NCBI GenBank assembly: GCA_027924645.1
Contig: BSBN01000047.1
Coordinates: forward strand, 7,998,001 to 8,062,000
DNA: 64,000 nucleotides
Origin: Cunninghamia lanceolata
Lineage: Eukaryota > Streptophyta > Pinopsida > Cupressales > Cupressaceae
Reading direction: 5' to 3'
The translations under genes were made by a program, and so were the position numbers. Shown piece after piece: positions 11,769-22,676 of the stretch. Below the pieces are notes generated by a model. That model saw nothing but the letters and a program-made list of their open reading frames with translations. It made no database searches and was not told the DNA's origin. Positions within the stretch are counted from its first letter, which is position 1, and each line of letters begins with the position of its first letter.

Positions 11769-12685
11769 TGGTGCAGGAGCACCTAATCCACAGTGGCCTC
11801 CGTGAGGCATTCAACTATTTGATGTTCATTTTGTTCTTTCCAATAAGGTCCTATAAGACCATCCATGTAATAAGCTCTACTTGACCAATGCATGTAATTT
11901 TTGTTTGTATCTACGTTCATTTTGTTGGTCCTAAGTGACTTAGGGGACATTTGTCAAATTGTAATCGCATAATGCCAAAAATAGCAATAATGCCAAAAAT
12001 AGGTAGTAGTGTTTCCCAGCCACTTGGAGTTAGTGTGGTACTACTCAGGGTGAGTTGTTAAATGCCTAGAGAAATGAACCAAATGAGCATCGAATGTAAT
12101 CAGATCGCAAAGAGGAGGTTGAGTGTGATTGAACATTGTTTCAAAGGGAAATAAAGATATTATGTTCCGTCACTTCGATTTCTGTTCTCTACAATTGCAA
12201 ATTTGTTAGCTATAGATTTCCATTATTTCTGTGTTTTTCATTGTTGCTGTATGTCTTCGTGAAGCATTCTGCTGGTACGATTTCTATCAGAATCAGCAGA
12301 ATGGCTTCGATGTGCCAGTATTCATTTTTGTTTTGTTTTGTGTTGATGGTGCAGGAGTTCCAAACTGGGGAGTGTGCACAGTAGCATGCCCTAGCATCTC
12401 TATGTGCTAGGCGTAGAGTGTAGATCAGACTGTGTGTGAGTTGAAACCCTAACGGCGTATCACGGTGTTGGTTCACTGGCGCATCAGCCAAGTATTGTAA
12501 GTGTTCACCGATAGAACAGGTTACGTCGAAGGTAAGAGTCATTGATGAGAGTTTGAGCAATGAAGAAGTCGATCCAATGATGGTTGTCTAGCCAGGGAGA
12601 TGTATCAGCAGCTTGCTTCTTAGATTTTGCTGACTGTGAGCAATTTAGGGCTCGTTTTGTGTTTCCTGCTGTGCGCTCCTCATCA
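11769..12685 (+). repeat. 3' LTR of gag-protease element copy 1
   Basis: It is 917 bp long and the partner of 8592-9530. It is preceded by the purine-rich AAGGTGGGGTGTA (about 11756-11768), the likely polypurine tract. Confidence 0.85.
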
Positions 12686-15259
12686 ACGGATGTACTTCTT
12701 CTATCATCCACATCTCTGGCCTAATCTGCATCAGTATATGCACTGAGAGTAAAATCACAGTCCTTAGGGTACCACAAACCATAATCTATTGTACCTTTTA
12801 AATATCTCAGAATTCTCTTGACTACCATCACATGTGATTCCTTGGCTTCTACCTGAAATCTTGCCACAAGACATACTACATGCATTATGTTAGGTCTAGA
12901 TTGAGTCAGATAAAGTAATCCTCTAATCATAGATCTATACCTTTTCTGGTATGCCATGGGTGAGTTATCATCTTTGCTTAATTTACAACCAGTTATCATA
13001 GTTGTGCATACTAGTTTAGAGTCTTACATCCCAAATTTCTTTAACAACTCTTTCACATACTTAGACTGAGAAATGAAGATACCTTTATTTGATTGACTTA
13101 TTTATAGACCTAAAAATAAGTTCATCTCTCCAAACATAGACATTTGAAATTCACTTTGCATTTCTCTAGAAAAAATTGAGCACATACCTTCATTGCCTCC
13201 AAAAATAATATCATCAACAAAAACTGCAACAATCACGGTTTGTTCATCATTGATCTTGAAGTAGAGATTTCTATTTGTAGTACCTTTACTGATCCCTATC
13301 TGTATCAAGTACCTGTCCAACCATGCATACCATGCTCTGGGAGCTTGTTTTAATCCATACAAAGCTTTCTTCAATCTGCATACCATGTCACCCTAATCTG
13401 ATGACTGAAATCCTTTTGGTTGTTCTATATAGACTTCCTCTTCCAACTCTCCATTTAAGAAAGTAGACTTCACATCCATTTGATAAACCCTAAAATCTTT
13501 GTATGCTACAAAAGCCAAAAACATCCGTATTGCTTCAATCCTTGCCACTAGAGCAAAAGTTTCTTCAAAGTCTATTCCTTCAACTTGAGCATATCCTTTG
13601 CATACCAACCTTGCTTTGTTTCTTACCACTTCACCATTCTCATTCATCTTGTTTTTGAAGACCCACTCTGTACCAATTGCATTCTTGTCTACTGGTCTGG
13701 GAACAAGATCCCAAGTCTGATTCTTCTCTATCTGTATCAATTCCTCTTCCATAATCTTTATCCAATTCTCATCTTTGCAAGCCTCATCCACAGTTTTAGG
13801 TTTAATCTTGGAAATTAGATAGAAATTTACTTATTCCTCTACAACTTTTCTTATGGTTAAGATCCCTTTGCTCTTATCTCATATGATTTGATCTTCAGAA
13901 TGACTGATTCTTAAATATCTTGGAGTTTTGGTAGCACTTACGGGAGCTTGTTTTTCTTTATCTAGGTTGTCTTCATGCTGCACCACTTCTGAAGCATTTG
14001 GATCATCTGACTCATATTCACTTGATTCTAAAAACCTTTCCTTACATTCATCAACTTTAACATTTGCACTTTCAATAATCTTATTTAGCCTCTTATTATA
14101 GCACCGGTAGGCCTTGCTCTTGGTGCAATAACCAAGGAAGATTCCTTCATCACATCTACCATCAAACTTGCCTAAATCTTCTTCTCTTTTGATTTAACAT
14201 TTGCTACCAAAAACTTTGAAATATTTCATAGTAGGAACTCTACCATGCCACAGTTCATAGGGAGTCTTTGAACTGTTAACTTTTACTTGAAATTTATTTA
14301 GGATATATATAGTGGTGTGAATTGCCTCTCTCCAATATGCTTCTAGAAGATGAGCTTCCTTCATCATGGTTCTAGCAGCTTCTTGAACTGGTCTATTTTT
14401 CCCTTCAACAACTCCATTTTGTTGTGGAATTCTAGGTGCATATAGTTGTCTCTTTATTCCATGTTCTTCACAAAAGAAATCAAACTCATTTGATGTGAAC
14501 TCTCCTCCTCTATTAGACCTCAAGCATTTTAATTTTCAAATCCATCTCATTTTCAACCATTACCTTAAATGCCTTGAATTTATCTAGAGCTTTAGCTTTC
14601 TCTTTCAAAAAGGTGACCCAAGTCATTCTAGAATAATCATCAATGAGCAACATGAAATACCTATCTTCTTGTAAACTTCTTACTCTGGTAGGTCCACACA
14701 AATATGTATGCACTAGCTCAAGTAGTCCTCCAATTGAGATTCTTTGCAAATAGGATTAGCAGGCTTCACAAGCTTAGGAAAATCTCTAACAACATGTGCA
14801 GTACTTATCTTCATAATACTATAAAAATTAATGTGACACAACCTTCTATGCCATAACCAACTTTCATTAGTCTGAGTTAACAAGCAATAGTTCTCAGTTC
14901 CTTTAAAGTGATAAATATTACCTCTGGTCTTCTTACCAGTTGCAATGATTGTTTGGAGCTTTCCTTGATGTTGCATCCATTGTCCTTGAAGCTTAAATCA
15001 CATCCCTTTTCACACATCTGACCCACACTCAAAAGATTGTGCTTTAATCCTTTCACATACAAGATGTCTTCAATATTATGCTTGCCATCAAAAGAGATAG
15101 ATCTTTTCCCACAAATCTTACCAGCTGTATCATCTCCAAACCTAACCAGTCCACCATCATATCTTTCCAAACTCACAATCTTACTTTTGTCACCAGTCAT
15201 GGTGAGAGTAGCCACTATCAATAACCCATTCATCCTTGTCCTTAATGACCTAGGCAATC
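12686..15259 (-). pseudogene. Copia pol: protease, integrase, RT and start of RNase H
   Basis: Read on the minus strand: protease motif EWVIDSG near 15223, followed at once by a frameshift; pre-integrase HRRLCHINF (near 14840); integrase core with LIDDYSR (near 14645), RSNRGGEF (near 14520, usual Asp replaced by Asn) and NGVVEGKNR (near 14420); RT with [10 protein letters not shown] (near 13460), ALYGLKQAPRAWY (near 13350) and FVDDIIFGGN (near 13200); and RNase H YTDAD near 12725, with a TAG in place of Trp just after. Stops and frame changes occur near 13390, 13100, 14194 and 14513. The gene resumes at 8591 beyond the nested element. Confidence 0.9.
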
Positions 15260-16320
15260 AAAGCACTTTCCACTAGGTTTTCTTCCTTCACACAGCTAGT
15301 AGAATTAGTAGACATAGGATCTTCCTTAATAGCAATGAACAAGCATTCATTTACAAAGGAGCTAGAATTATTTGGTTCACCATTATCTAATACTCCTTCA
15401 TCATCATCAAAATCTTCAACATAATAACACTTCTTTTGCATCCTAGGCCTATTCTCATATCTTCTTCTATTTCTTCCAATTCTTTCAGGACATCTAGAAG
15501 CAAAATGACCTACTTTACCATAGGAAAAACATTTGAAAGGTAATTTTCCTTTATACTTATCAGACACTCTTTGCAGTTTGTCCACAAAGTTGGCTTCAAC
15601 TTCATCAAACTCATCATCAGATTCTACCTTGTACTTTTCTAATCTGGAAGTACTTCCAAGAGTACTAGCTTTAAAGGCTGTCTCAACTTTTGGTAGAGCA
15701 TCATCAAACTCCCTCATTTCAAAGGCAGTAAGCTTAACAAGCAACTGATCCCTGTTAACCATTTTTACTTGCACGAAATCTTCAATTGTGGCTACCTTGT
15801 GACAATAGGACTTGGGTAGAGATCTGAGAATTTTCATAACAACTTCCTTTTCATTGAGAGTTCTGCAAATGGCTTTTATCCCTGTAACAAGTTCATCAAT
15901 TCTTTGCATAAAGGCTGATATGTTTTCATATCATTCATCTTCAAGCTTTCATATTTCACTTTCAAACTTTATAACTTGGCTTCCTTCACAGAATCATCTC
16001 CTTCATACAGATTTTTCAACTTTTCCCATACCGTGTTTGCAGTTTCAAGATCCACAACTTTCATCAATATTGAGTCGATTAATGAGCTTAGCAAAGAATC
16101 CTTTGCCTTAATATCTATCTCATATTCTTTGATTTCATCTTTAGTCATCAGACCATTTAGAGGTATGGTGTATTATGTTTCTGCAGCTTTCCAAACTTTG
16201 TAACCAAGAGAAAGAATATGGCTTTTCATTTGAGCCTTCTAGAGAACATAATTTTTTCCATCAAAATATGGTGCTTCCTTCTTGTAAGATATTTTGGATC
16301 TTCTTCAAGCTATTAGACTT
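15250..16320 (-). pseudogene. Copia gag (UBN2-type) with zinc knuckle
   Basis: The minus-strand translation begins near the primer site with APYFDGKNY and a region typical of copia gag (ILSLGYKVW, TANTVWEKL, LYEGDD), continues with IKAICRTLNEKEVVMKILRSLP and ends in one knuckle CFSYGKVGHFASRC, whose second Cys is replaced by Tyr. Several stops lie in the first third (16320-15910); the rest is open. It lies directly upstream of protease. Confidence 0.85.
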
Positions 16321-16335
16321 TCTTCAGAGGAACTT

Positions 16336-16350
16336 GGCTCTAATACCAAT
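16336..16350 (-). promoter_or_regulatory. Primer binding site of copia element 1
   Basis: The minus strand reads ATTGGTATTAGAGCC immediately after the LTR end ATATCAACA. It matches the initiator-Met primer site with one change. Confidence 0.8.
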
Positions 16351-17775
16351 TGTTGATATGCATTGGACAACTGAGAGGGGGGGTGAATCAGTTGTCCCAA
16401 AAACTTAAACACTTACTGCAATTAAACATTCATCACTTATCCACAATTATTATGATTTATCAATTAATGCATGAAATCAAAAACTTAACCACAGAGATAA
16501 CATCAAACACAAGAGACACCAGATTTTACATGGAAAACCCCAAGGTGTGGAAAAACCATGGAGAGGATCAGCTCTCAATATATATTATAATCTTGAAATA
16601 ATGATGTTTAGGCTTGGTCACTCCACAGGCCTAAACATAGTGGCTTACTACCATGAAGAACAACTAGGTCTAGTAAGCTCACTGCCTCAACCCTAAACCT
16701 AGCAAGATTACAATAAGGACTGTTAAATCATGAGGGCTATTAAACCCTACTAGTGGCTTACTGCCAAACTCACTGCCACAATCAACACCTTCTTATGTCT
16801 ATGATTGAAGCACATTAATTCCTCTACTCTGCTCCACCTCTGCTCTATTCTTCCTCTTCTTTCATATACCTCTTCTCTGCTCTACCTTTTGGACCTTTCT
16901 TAATATATTTCCATTTTCACTCAAGGACACTTTTCCATGACTCAGCTACAAGTATTTATACACTACATCAACCTTGGAATGATCATCAAGGTTGGCATCA
17001 CAATCATCAACCATTGGAACAATCTCCAAGGTCGGTATAACAAACATTTACAAAATAGGTCCTGACCTATTACAACATTGTGCAAAGAAAATTAAATGTT
17101 GATCACACCATGCCATAGCTGGGAGTCAAACATGATCTTCCATGCCACAACATGCTTCCACAATCTTCCAGTGATCTCTGTAATAACTGGAATTAACCAT
17201 GTCAACCAAGACTGGGAATCTTCTCACCAGAACACATGAACTTCACTGGCTTCAACTGTCATAAAATAAAGATAGCTTGTAGACCACCAAACCATGAACC
17301 ATTGCAAATAAAGGCACTTATCATCATCCCAGACTTCCTTCTAGAACCGTAGAGCAAAATACTTTATTATGGAGGAATGTGGAGTAGAATACTTTCTTCT
17401 TGTCCCAACTAAACTTATAGAAAAAGTAAGTTTTTCTCTGGTGAACACAACTCACTCAGATCTGCATGTAGAGGGCTCAAACCCAAAATGTATCATCCTT
17501 AGTCATACATCTAACTTGCTTCCAATCTACAGACTAGGATCTTCAAGTAGAAGTAAATGTGGAGCAATTTACCAGACTATTTTTCAGCATACAACTCATT
17601 GTCTGTACTGCACTTCTTTGTAACTCACTTGTTCCTTCCCAAGTGGCTAATTTTCTCAATATCCTCAACATACAAGTCTTCTAAACAAGTAATAGAATAA
17701 GATACAGTTGACACCAATGACAACAAGGATATGTTGACATTAATGACAACACCCATTAGGCACATACTTGCAACA
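16351..17775 (-). repeat. 5' LTR of copia element 1
   Basis: It is 1,425 bp long and matches 6287-7848 except for a deletion of about 137 bases near 17213. It ends exactly where the 32-base flanking duplication starts. No gene inside. Confidence 0.85.
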
Positions 17776-17853
17776 TATATGTATAGGTTATTTACTTTTT
17801 TTGTTATTGAAATCAATTGAAAATCTTATAATATATATATGTGTGTGTGTGTG
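17776..17853. repeat. 32-base flanking duplication plus (TA)n(TG)n microsatellite
   Basis: Bases 17776-17807 repeat 6255-6286 with 31 of 32 matches. A TA run then a TG run at about 17829-17853 separates this from the next LTR. Confidence 0.75.
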
Positions 17854-18889
17854 TGATGTAGTCAAGGTAGGAGGGTCTAGTGAGAGACTGTCTAACCTTG
17901 CAGCCTTAATCAACTAACAAAATGATCAATCAGAAATGCAATGGAAGTAAATAGGTAACAACAGAAAGAAAGAGACATGCATACACTCATGACACAAGAT
18001 ATATCCTAGGAAAACCCTAAAAGGGAAAAACCCATCCTTCAAAGCTCATTCCTCTTATATTATGATCTCAAAAACATTGAATATACCACTCAAGCTTTTA
18101 CAGACACTAGGCTACAACCTAGGGTTATAAAACATTCATATAACAACATTATTTCATGATTTGCTTCGCCAACTTCTTGATTCTCTGCTCTTCAACTTAT
18201 TATATTCTCTGCTCTTCTCTATGCTTCACTTTTGCTTCTTCTTTAGATCAAAATACTTATGAATTTGCTTCATGTCTTCGCACAATTGTTCATTTTGTTA
18301 CTTCTTCTTTGTAATAAACCATTATCCCTCATTTATATCCTCTAGAAGCCTTTAAATCATTATCAAGTCAGCCTAATTGCAATGACTAGTATGAAACATG
18401 TGTACATGGATAGGTCAGACCTAAACATGAGGTATTACTCCTCTGGTACATAAAACTTTGTGCGGATCCCAATGAAGGTTAGCCAGGTCCTATACTTGAA
18501 TAATGTTCCTTTAAGCTCCACAATTCACAGAATTGCTCCTTAAGCTGATTAGACTTCATTGAACACTGTTAGCTTTACTCTGTGAAAATAGGTAAAAGTA
18601 GGTAATCTTCTGATAGCGATATCTCCCCAAAAACAAACTTAAATGATCTAAATTTTGGATATATTGTAGATGATGATGTCTAGATGCTAAGTCCAACTCT
18701 ATAGCCTCTTATATACATATGCAGTAATCTCCAAGGTCACTCTCTTGGTACTCTATAACTTATTGTTAACTATTCCAAATGGATTGACGCTTCCAGATGC
18801 TCCTCTATCAGACTCTTGGGGTTAATTGAAAAGTGAGCCTCTTCACTTTGGTCTATACTATGTCAAAATCAATGTTGTCTCTTTACATA

Positions 18890-19165
18890 GGTTCGGCGGT
18901 CTATTCACAAGTACTTGCAACTGCCTCAAGGTCAGTGGTCTATTCAAGTCTACCCTGCTAAACTACCTCAAGTGTAATTTTGGTTCGGCGTTCTTCCTAT
19001 AAGCCTTACACTGCCTCAATGATTGGTGGTCTGAGAAAGTCTTCTCTACAAGCTACCTCAATTTCTTCATCTTATCATGTCTAGGTTCAGCGGTATACCT
19101 ACAAGCCTTGCATTGCCTCAATGATCGGTGGTCTGAGCAAGTATTCTCTGCAAGTTACCTCAAGC
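18890..19165. repeat. Tandem repeat of about 105 bp in element E
   Basis: At least three diverged units each contain (A/T)TGCCTCAA, then GGTGGTCT or AGTGGTCT, then a CTACCTCAA box (near 18915, 19010 and 19115). The copy at 40162-41292 holds the first unit before being cut off. Confidence 0.6.
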
Positions 19166-19559
19166 TCAATGTCTACTTCAATCAATTAAGAGTCAATCAA
19201 TACATACATGCATCCTTTGGAACAATCAAGCTACTTCTTTTGATATAGTAAATACATTCCTGAATTCCTTTGCAACACTTTTTGATCTTAGTTTTCAAAT
19301 ACAGTTCCTCTCACACACATAAAAAATCTTATAGTTTCTACTCTACTTATACTTCTCCTATACTTATCTCTATTTCTTAATCCTTATTTCCTTTACTCCG
19401 GTACACAAACTTTTTCCTCGAGTAGAATATCTTATCATTTCTTATTTCTCTACAACATGAATTTCTTTTCTCTGCTATGCTTCACACTTGTCCAAACAAA
19501 TTCTCTCTTGCACTACTTCCTTAATTCTATAACACAAATCTCCTTAAGATCAATGCTTC

Positions 19560-19850
19560 ATCTTCTTCTGGTTTCTGTGTCAAACTTAGTGAGTCAATAG
19601 GTTTTTCTTCTACATAAACTATCTCTGCATTAGTTATTATTTCCTCATCATTATCCTCTCTGATAACAAGTTCTTGTTGACATTCACTGCTTAATTCTTT
19701 TCTCCTCCAAACTTAAAAATAGGTTCCTCTTCTAGCAAATCGTCTTTCATCTCTTCTGTATCCTTCACTGTGATAAGAATTGTGACTCTTGTCATCTCTC
19801 CCTCTATAGTTTGAATTAATGTCCTTGTTTTTCTCTACATAAGGTCTTCT
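19560..19850 (-). pseudogene. Gag C-terminal fragment of element E
   Basis: The minus strand reads a charged Arg/Tyr/Asp-rich stretch (RRPYVEKNKD, YRRDERRFARRG) with one stop, then an acidic stretch ending EDEALILRR. The same ALMLRR-like peptide sits between knuckle and protease in element C, so this is the end of a gypsy-type gag. Its upstream part is lost at the element F insertion. Confidence 0.4.
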
Positions 19851-20973
19851 TGTTGGCAAGAGACACTGCTATGCATGACAAGTGTTGTCACTAATGATAA
19901 CTAAGTCTATCTTACATATCCACACTACATAATTTGTCCATACCAAAAGCCAAAGTGGAGATTTGACTAAGTCTGGGTAGTCAGAAATAGAGCATGTGAC
20001 AGGGTTCAATATCTTGGTTTGGATCTCTTCAGTGGTAAATCACAGTGTGTTGCAGATCTGAGAGAGTAATATGGATTGTTAAGCCTATCTAAATCTAAGA
20101 ATTTAGCCTCCGGTGATGAAGGATTCAAAAGTTATAAGCATCTGAGTATCGGATTCCAATTAGTCAGTACAGTTAGAAGAAGAACATGTCGACCTAGTAT
20201 TTGATCTTGGTCTAGATGAAGAAAAGTTGTTGGTTAAGTAATCTTTGATAACAAGTGGTATTGGCCAACATGATTGATGATTTGAGAACACAAGTTTTTG
20301 GTCCACATTGTTGTTTGTGCATTGATTTAGCCGACAGAGCAGAGTTCTTAATAAATGTTCTAACTTTTCTTGAAGCTAACTACAGTTGATTAAATCTCTT
20401 GATGCAGATATATATAGCCAATGGATTCAAGTGTTTTTGTGTGTGTATTTAGAGGTGATGAAGTAAGTGTGAAAAAGGCAAAAATAAGTGTGAAGATAAA
20501 TATCTAAGCTTGAATTATGACCTAAGGGTGAAATAAGGCAGAATAAAGATGAATTGTGTAAGATTAGTATTATGTGCTTAACCGGAACTGAATTTCTACA
20601 TTGGTAGATGTTATTCATCAATTCAAACATTTTGTAATCTTCTTGTAATCATCCCTGTAGGTAGTGAGCCTCTTGGAGTAGTGAGCTTTGGGAAGTGCAC
20701 CCTGAAGGCATGTGCCTTCCCCATTTGTAATACTTTTAGCAAAGTATAATTTCTTGTGGGTTAACCCCCACCATGGTTTTTCCCTTAACCAAGTTTCTAT
20801 GTAAAAATATTGGTGTTATGTGTGTTGATTATGTTTCTACTCTTGTGTTATGCTTTCATGATTATATCATTAATTTGTTAATAAGTGATTAGGAAGATAA
20901 ATTGCTGCAAGTGTTAAAGTTTTGTGACAACTAATTCACCCCCCCCTCTTAGTTGTCTACCCTAATTTCAACA
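19851..20973 (+). repeat. 5' LTR of element F
   Basis: It is 1,123 bp, starting TGTTGGCAAG and ending TTTCAACA. The C-rich run near 20939-20950 just before the end is a common feature of Sirevirus LTRs. The first 820 bp match 26381-27205. Confidence 0.85.
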
Positions 20974-20986
20974 ATTGGTATCAGAG
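20974..20986 (+). promoter_or_regulatory. Primer binding site of element F
   Basis: ATTGGTATCAGAG directly follows the LTR end; initiator-Met type. Confidence 0.85.
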
Positions 20987-21014
20987 AAAGGTTCCTTGGA
21001 AGAAGCCTAACAGC

Positions 21015-22079
21015 TTGAGGAAGATCAAGGAAGGAGTTTCAATGGGTTCACTCAGAGAACAACTTCAATTGGCTTTAGAATATCTTGATCAGTCCAAAGC
21101 AAAAGTAAATGAACTAAAAGTGAACCATAAAGATGTTGATGATTGCATTGAGATATTAAAAGAAAAACTTAAAAAATGTATGGAAAAGAGGAAGGAGCTA
21201 CTTTAGCAGCTAGCTAATTTTACTGAAGAAAATGGCATGCATGAGGCTTTAGAAGAAAAGACAAAGGAATGTGAGAAGCTGACAAAAGAAGTTTTTGTTC
21301 TAAAACATGAGATGGAATCTAGGGTGATGAGACTAACCAAAGAAATTGAGGAAAGGAAGAAGACTAAAGAAAACCTAAATCAAACTCTGAAGGAAAGAAT
21401 AGAAGAATGCTATAGAATGAACAGGACAATTGGTCACCTAAAATCTAATCTACAAGAATGCAGATATAATGAGGAGGAACTTGAAAGGCAAATTGTCATT
21501 CTTAGACATGACCTAGAAGTTGCAAATGAATACAAGGAGAAGTTCAATATAAGCTTGACTAAACTTGAAGTGTTGCTTGAGATTCAGAAGAAGGCTGATG
21601 ATAAGCATGATCTTGGGTATGAGAAAGGTGAAAGCTCTAGATCTAGACAAAGAAATTGTCAATCAAGGAATGGGAGAAATAGACCTAGAAGACCTTCGGT
21701 AAGACAGCCTAATGCTCAAAGGTATCCATCTTTCAATAGAAATTGTTTCAATTGCAATAAATTTGGTCATAGAGCTACTCAGTGTAGAAACAAAATAAAT
21801 CAAAGTGGTCCATCCTTCTCTGGTCAATGCTTCAAGTGTAAGAGGTATGGTCACAGATCCAATGAATGTAGAAGTATGATAATGAATAACTCTAACAATA
21901 GAGGAAATGGCAATTCTTGCAATGGAAAATGCTTTGCATGCAATAGATTTGGGCATATGGTTAATCAGTGCAGATCAAGAGGAAATCATTCAAATGGGCA
22001 AAGAAATGTTGTATGCTTCAATTATAATCGATCTGGTCGTATTGCAAGATTCTGTAAAAGTAGGAATAATGAAAGATGA
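21015..22079 (+). pseudogene. Element F gag: coiled coil and four zinc knuckles
   Basis: One frame holds this gag; MGSLREQ at 21042 is the likelier start. A stop at 21204 fits a Gln codon changed by C-to-T. The first 190 residues are Glu/Lys-rich with heptad-like leucines, predicted as coiled coil. A cluster of CCHC knuckles follows: CFNCNKFGHRATQC, CFKCKRYGHRSNEC, CFACNRFGHMVNQC, and a degraded fourth (CFNYNRSGRIARFC). Most copia gags carry one knuckle. The usual copia gag core is not recognised. After the stop at 22077 the frame reads on to a VWVKK motif near 22170, like the region before copia protease, and then degenerates. Confidence 0.75.
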
Positions 22080-22676
22080 GGTTCAGTAAACAAAAAACTG
22101 GATGGGCAGAGTCAAGACAAAGGCAAGGGAAAAATTGATGTAAATGAGATCCATAAAGAAATGAATAAAGTGTGGGTGAAGAAAGATGCAAACAATGAAG
22201 GTGATGGATCTGCACCAGAAACTGGTGCTGATAATTCCTCTGGTAATTGAATCAGAAGCTCTGGCTCAGGGGGGGCTACATTGAAAATCAAATTCCCCCA
22301 GTTAGTAAGTAGGTGCCTAAATCTGGCATAATGAGAGAAGATAATTTGGGTTATTCCAGATCTTTTGAAAGGATTTTTGGAAGAAAAGAAGTGGATATGG
22401 CAATTTACAAAGTGATTCATGAGAAACTACATCAAGAAATAGAGTAACCAGATGAAGTTAGGGCAACACATTTATTACAATGGAGAATTAGGTTTTACAG
22501 AGCATAAAAGGTCATCCTTTCATCATTTGGATCACTTTGCATTCAAAGAGAGCAAGCAAAAGAGTACCTAAGCTAAGATTTCAAGGATTTGAAGTGTGAC
22601 CGGTGAATTCATCAGCTAACCCTAAGTGCGTGAAAAAGTATTTTTCTACGAAGCTTTGAACTTGTAATCTTTTGCA
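22080..22676 (+). other. Degenerate spacer where pol is missing
   Basis: After a readable gag tail to about 22250 no conserved motif is found. Protease, integrase and RT would normally take more than 4 kb here; only 0.6 kb is present. A purine-rich stretch at 22560-22676 precedes the next ATG. Confidence 0.5.

Larger units (their letters stand above)
8592..12685 (+). mobile_element. Gag-protease-only LTR element (copy 1), nested in copia
   Basis: LTRs at 8592-9530 (939 bp) and 11769-12685 (917 bp) flank a Met-type primer site, a gag-protease reading frame and a purine-rich tract. There is no RT, RNase H or integrase: the tail after protease runs straight into the 3' LTR. LTRs start TGGTGCAGGAGCACC and end CTCATCA. 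The insertion splits the copia RNase H gene between its RRSTS and GAFFLG motifs. The flanks ACCTC (left) and ACGGA (right) do not form a convincing target duplication. Element C (56799-62040) has the same plan and related coding sequence. Confidence 0.85.
6287..17775 (-). mobile_element. Ty1/copia element 1, Sirevirus type, complete but decayed
   Basis: Two LTRs in direct orientation (6287-7848 and 16351-17775) flank, on the minus strand, a primer site, gag, protease, integrase, RT and RNase H in copia order. LTR termini are TGTTGCAAG...ATATCAACA. Next to the 3' LTR there are several AGGGGGAGA-type purine tracts (near 7849, 7914, 7962 and 8096), a Sirevirus trait. Without the 4.1-kb nested insertion at 8592-12685 the element is about 7.4 kb. 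Stops and frameshifts in every domain show that it is dead. The flanking duplication is 32 bases, far longer than the usual 5. Confidence 0.88.
17854..19850 (-). mobile_element. Element E copy 1: LTR and gag remnant
   Basis: The first 1.13 kb is clearly related to 40162-41292; both start TG(A/G)TGTAGTC, which looks like an LTR terminus read in antisense. The GGGTTTTCC-type words on the minus strand (near 18010) support the antisense LTR. A gag-like minus-strand fragment lies at 19560-19850, where element F interrupts the copy. No pol is seen. Confidence 0.5.

Noticed and set aside
18890..19165. CRISPR-like spaced repeats
   Set aside because: Units are about 105 bp, diverged, within an LTR-derived plant sequence; no repeat-spacer pattern.
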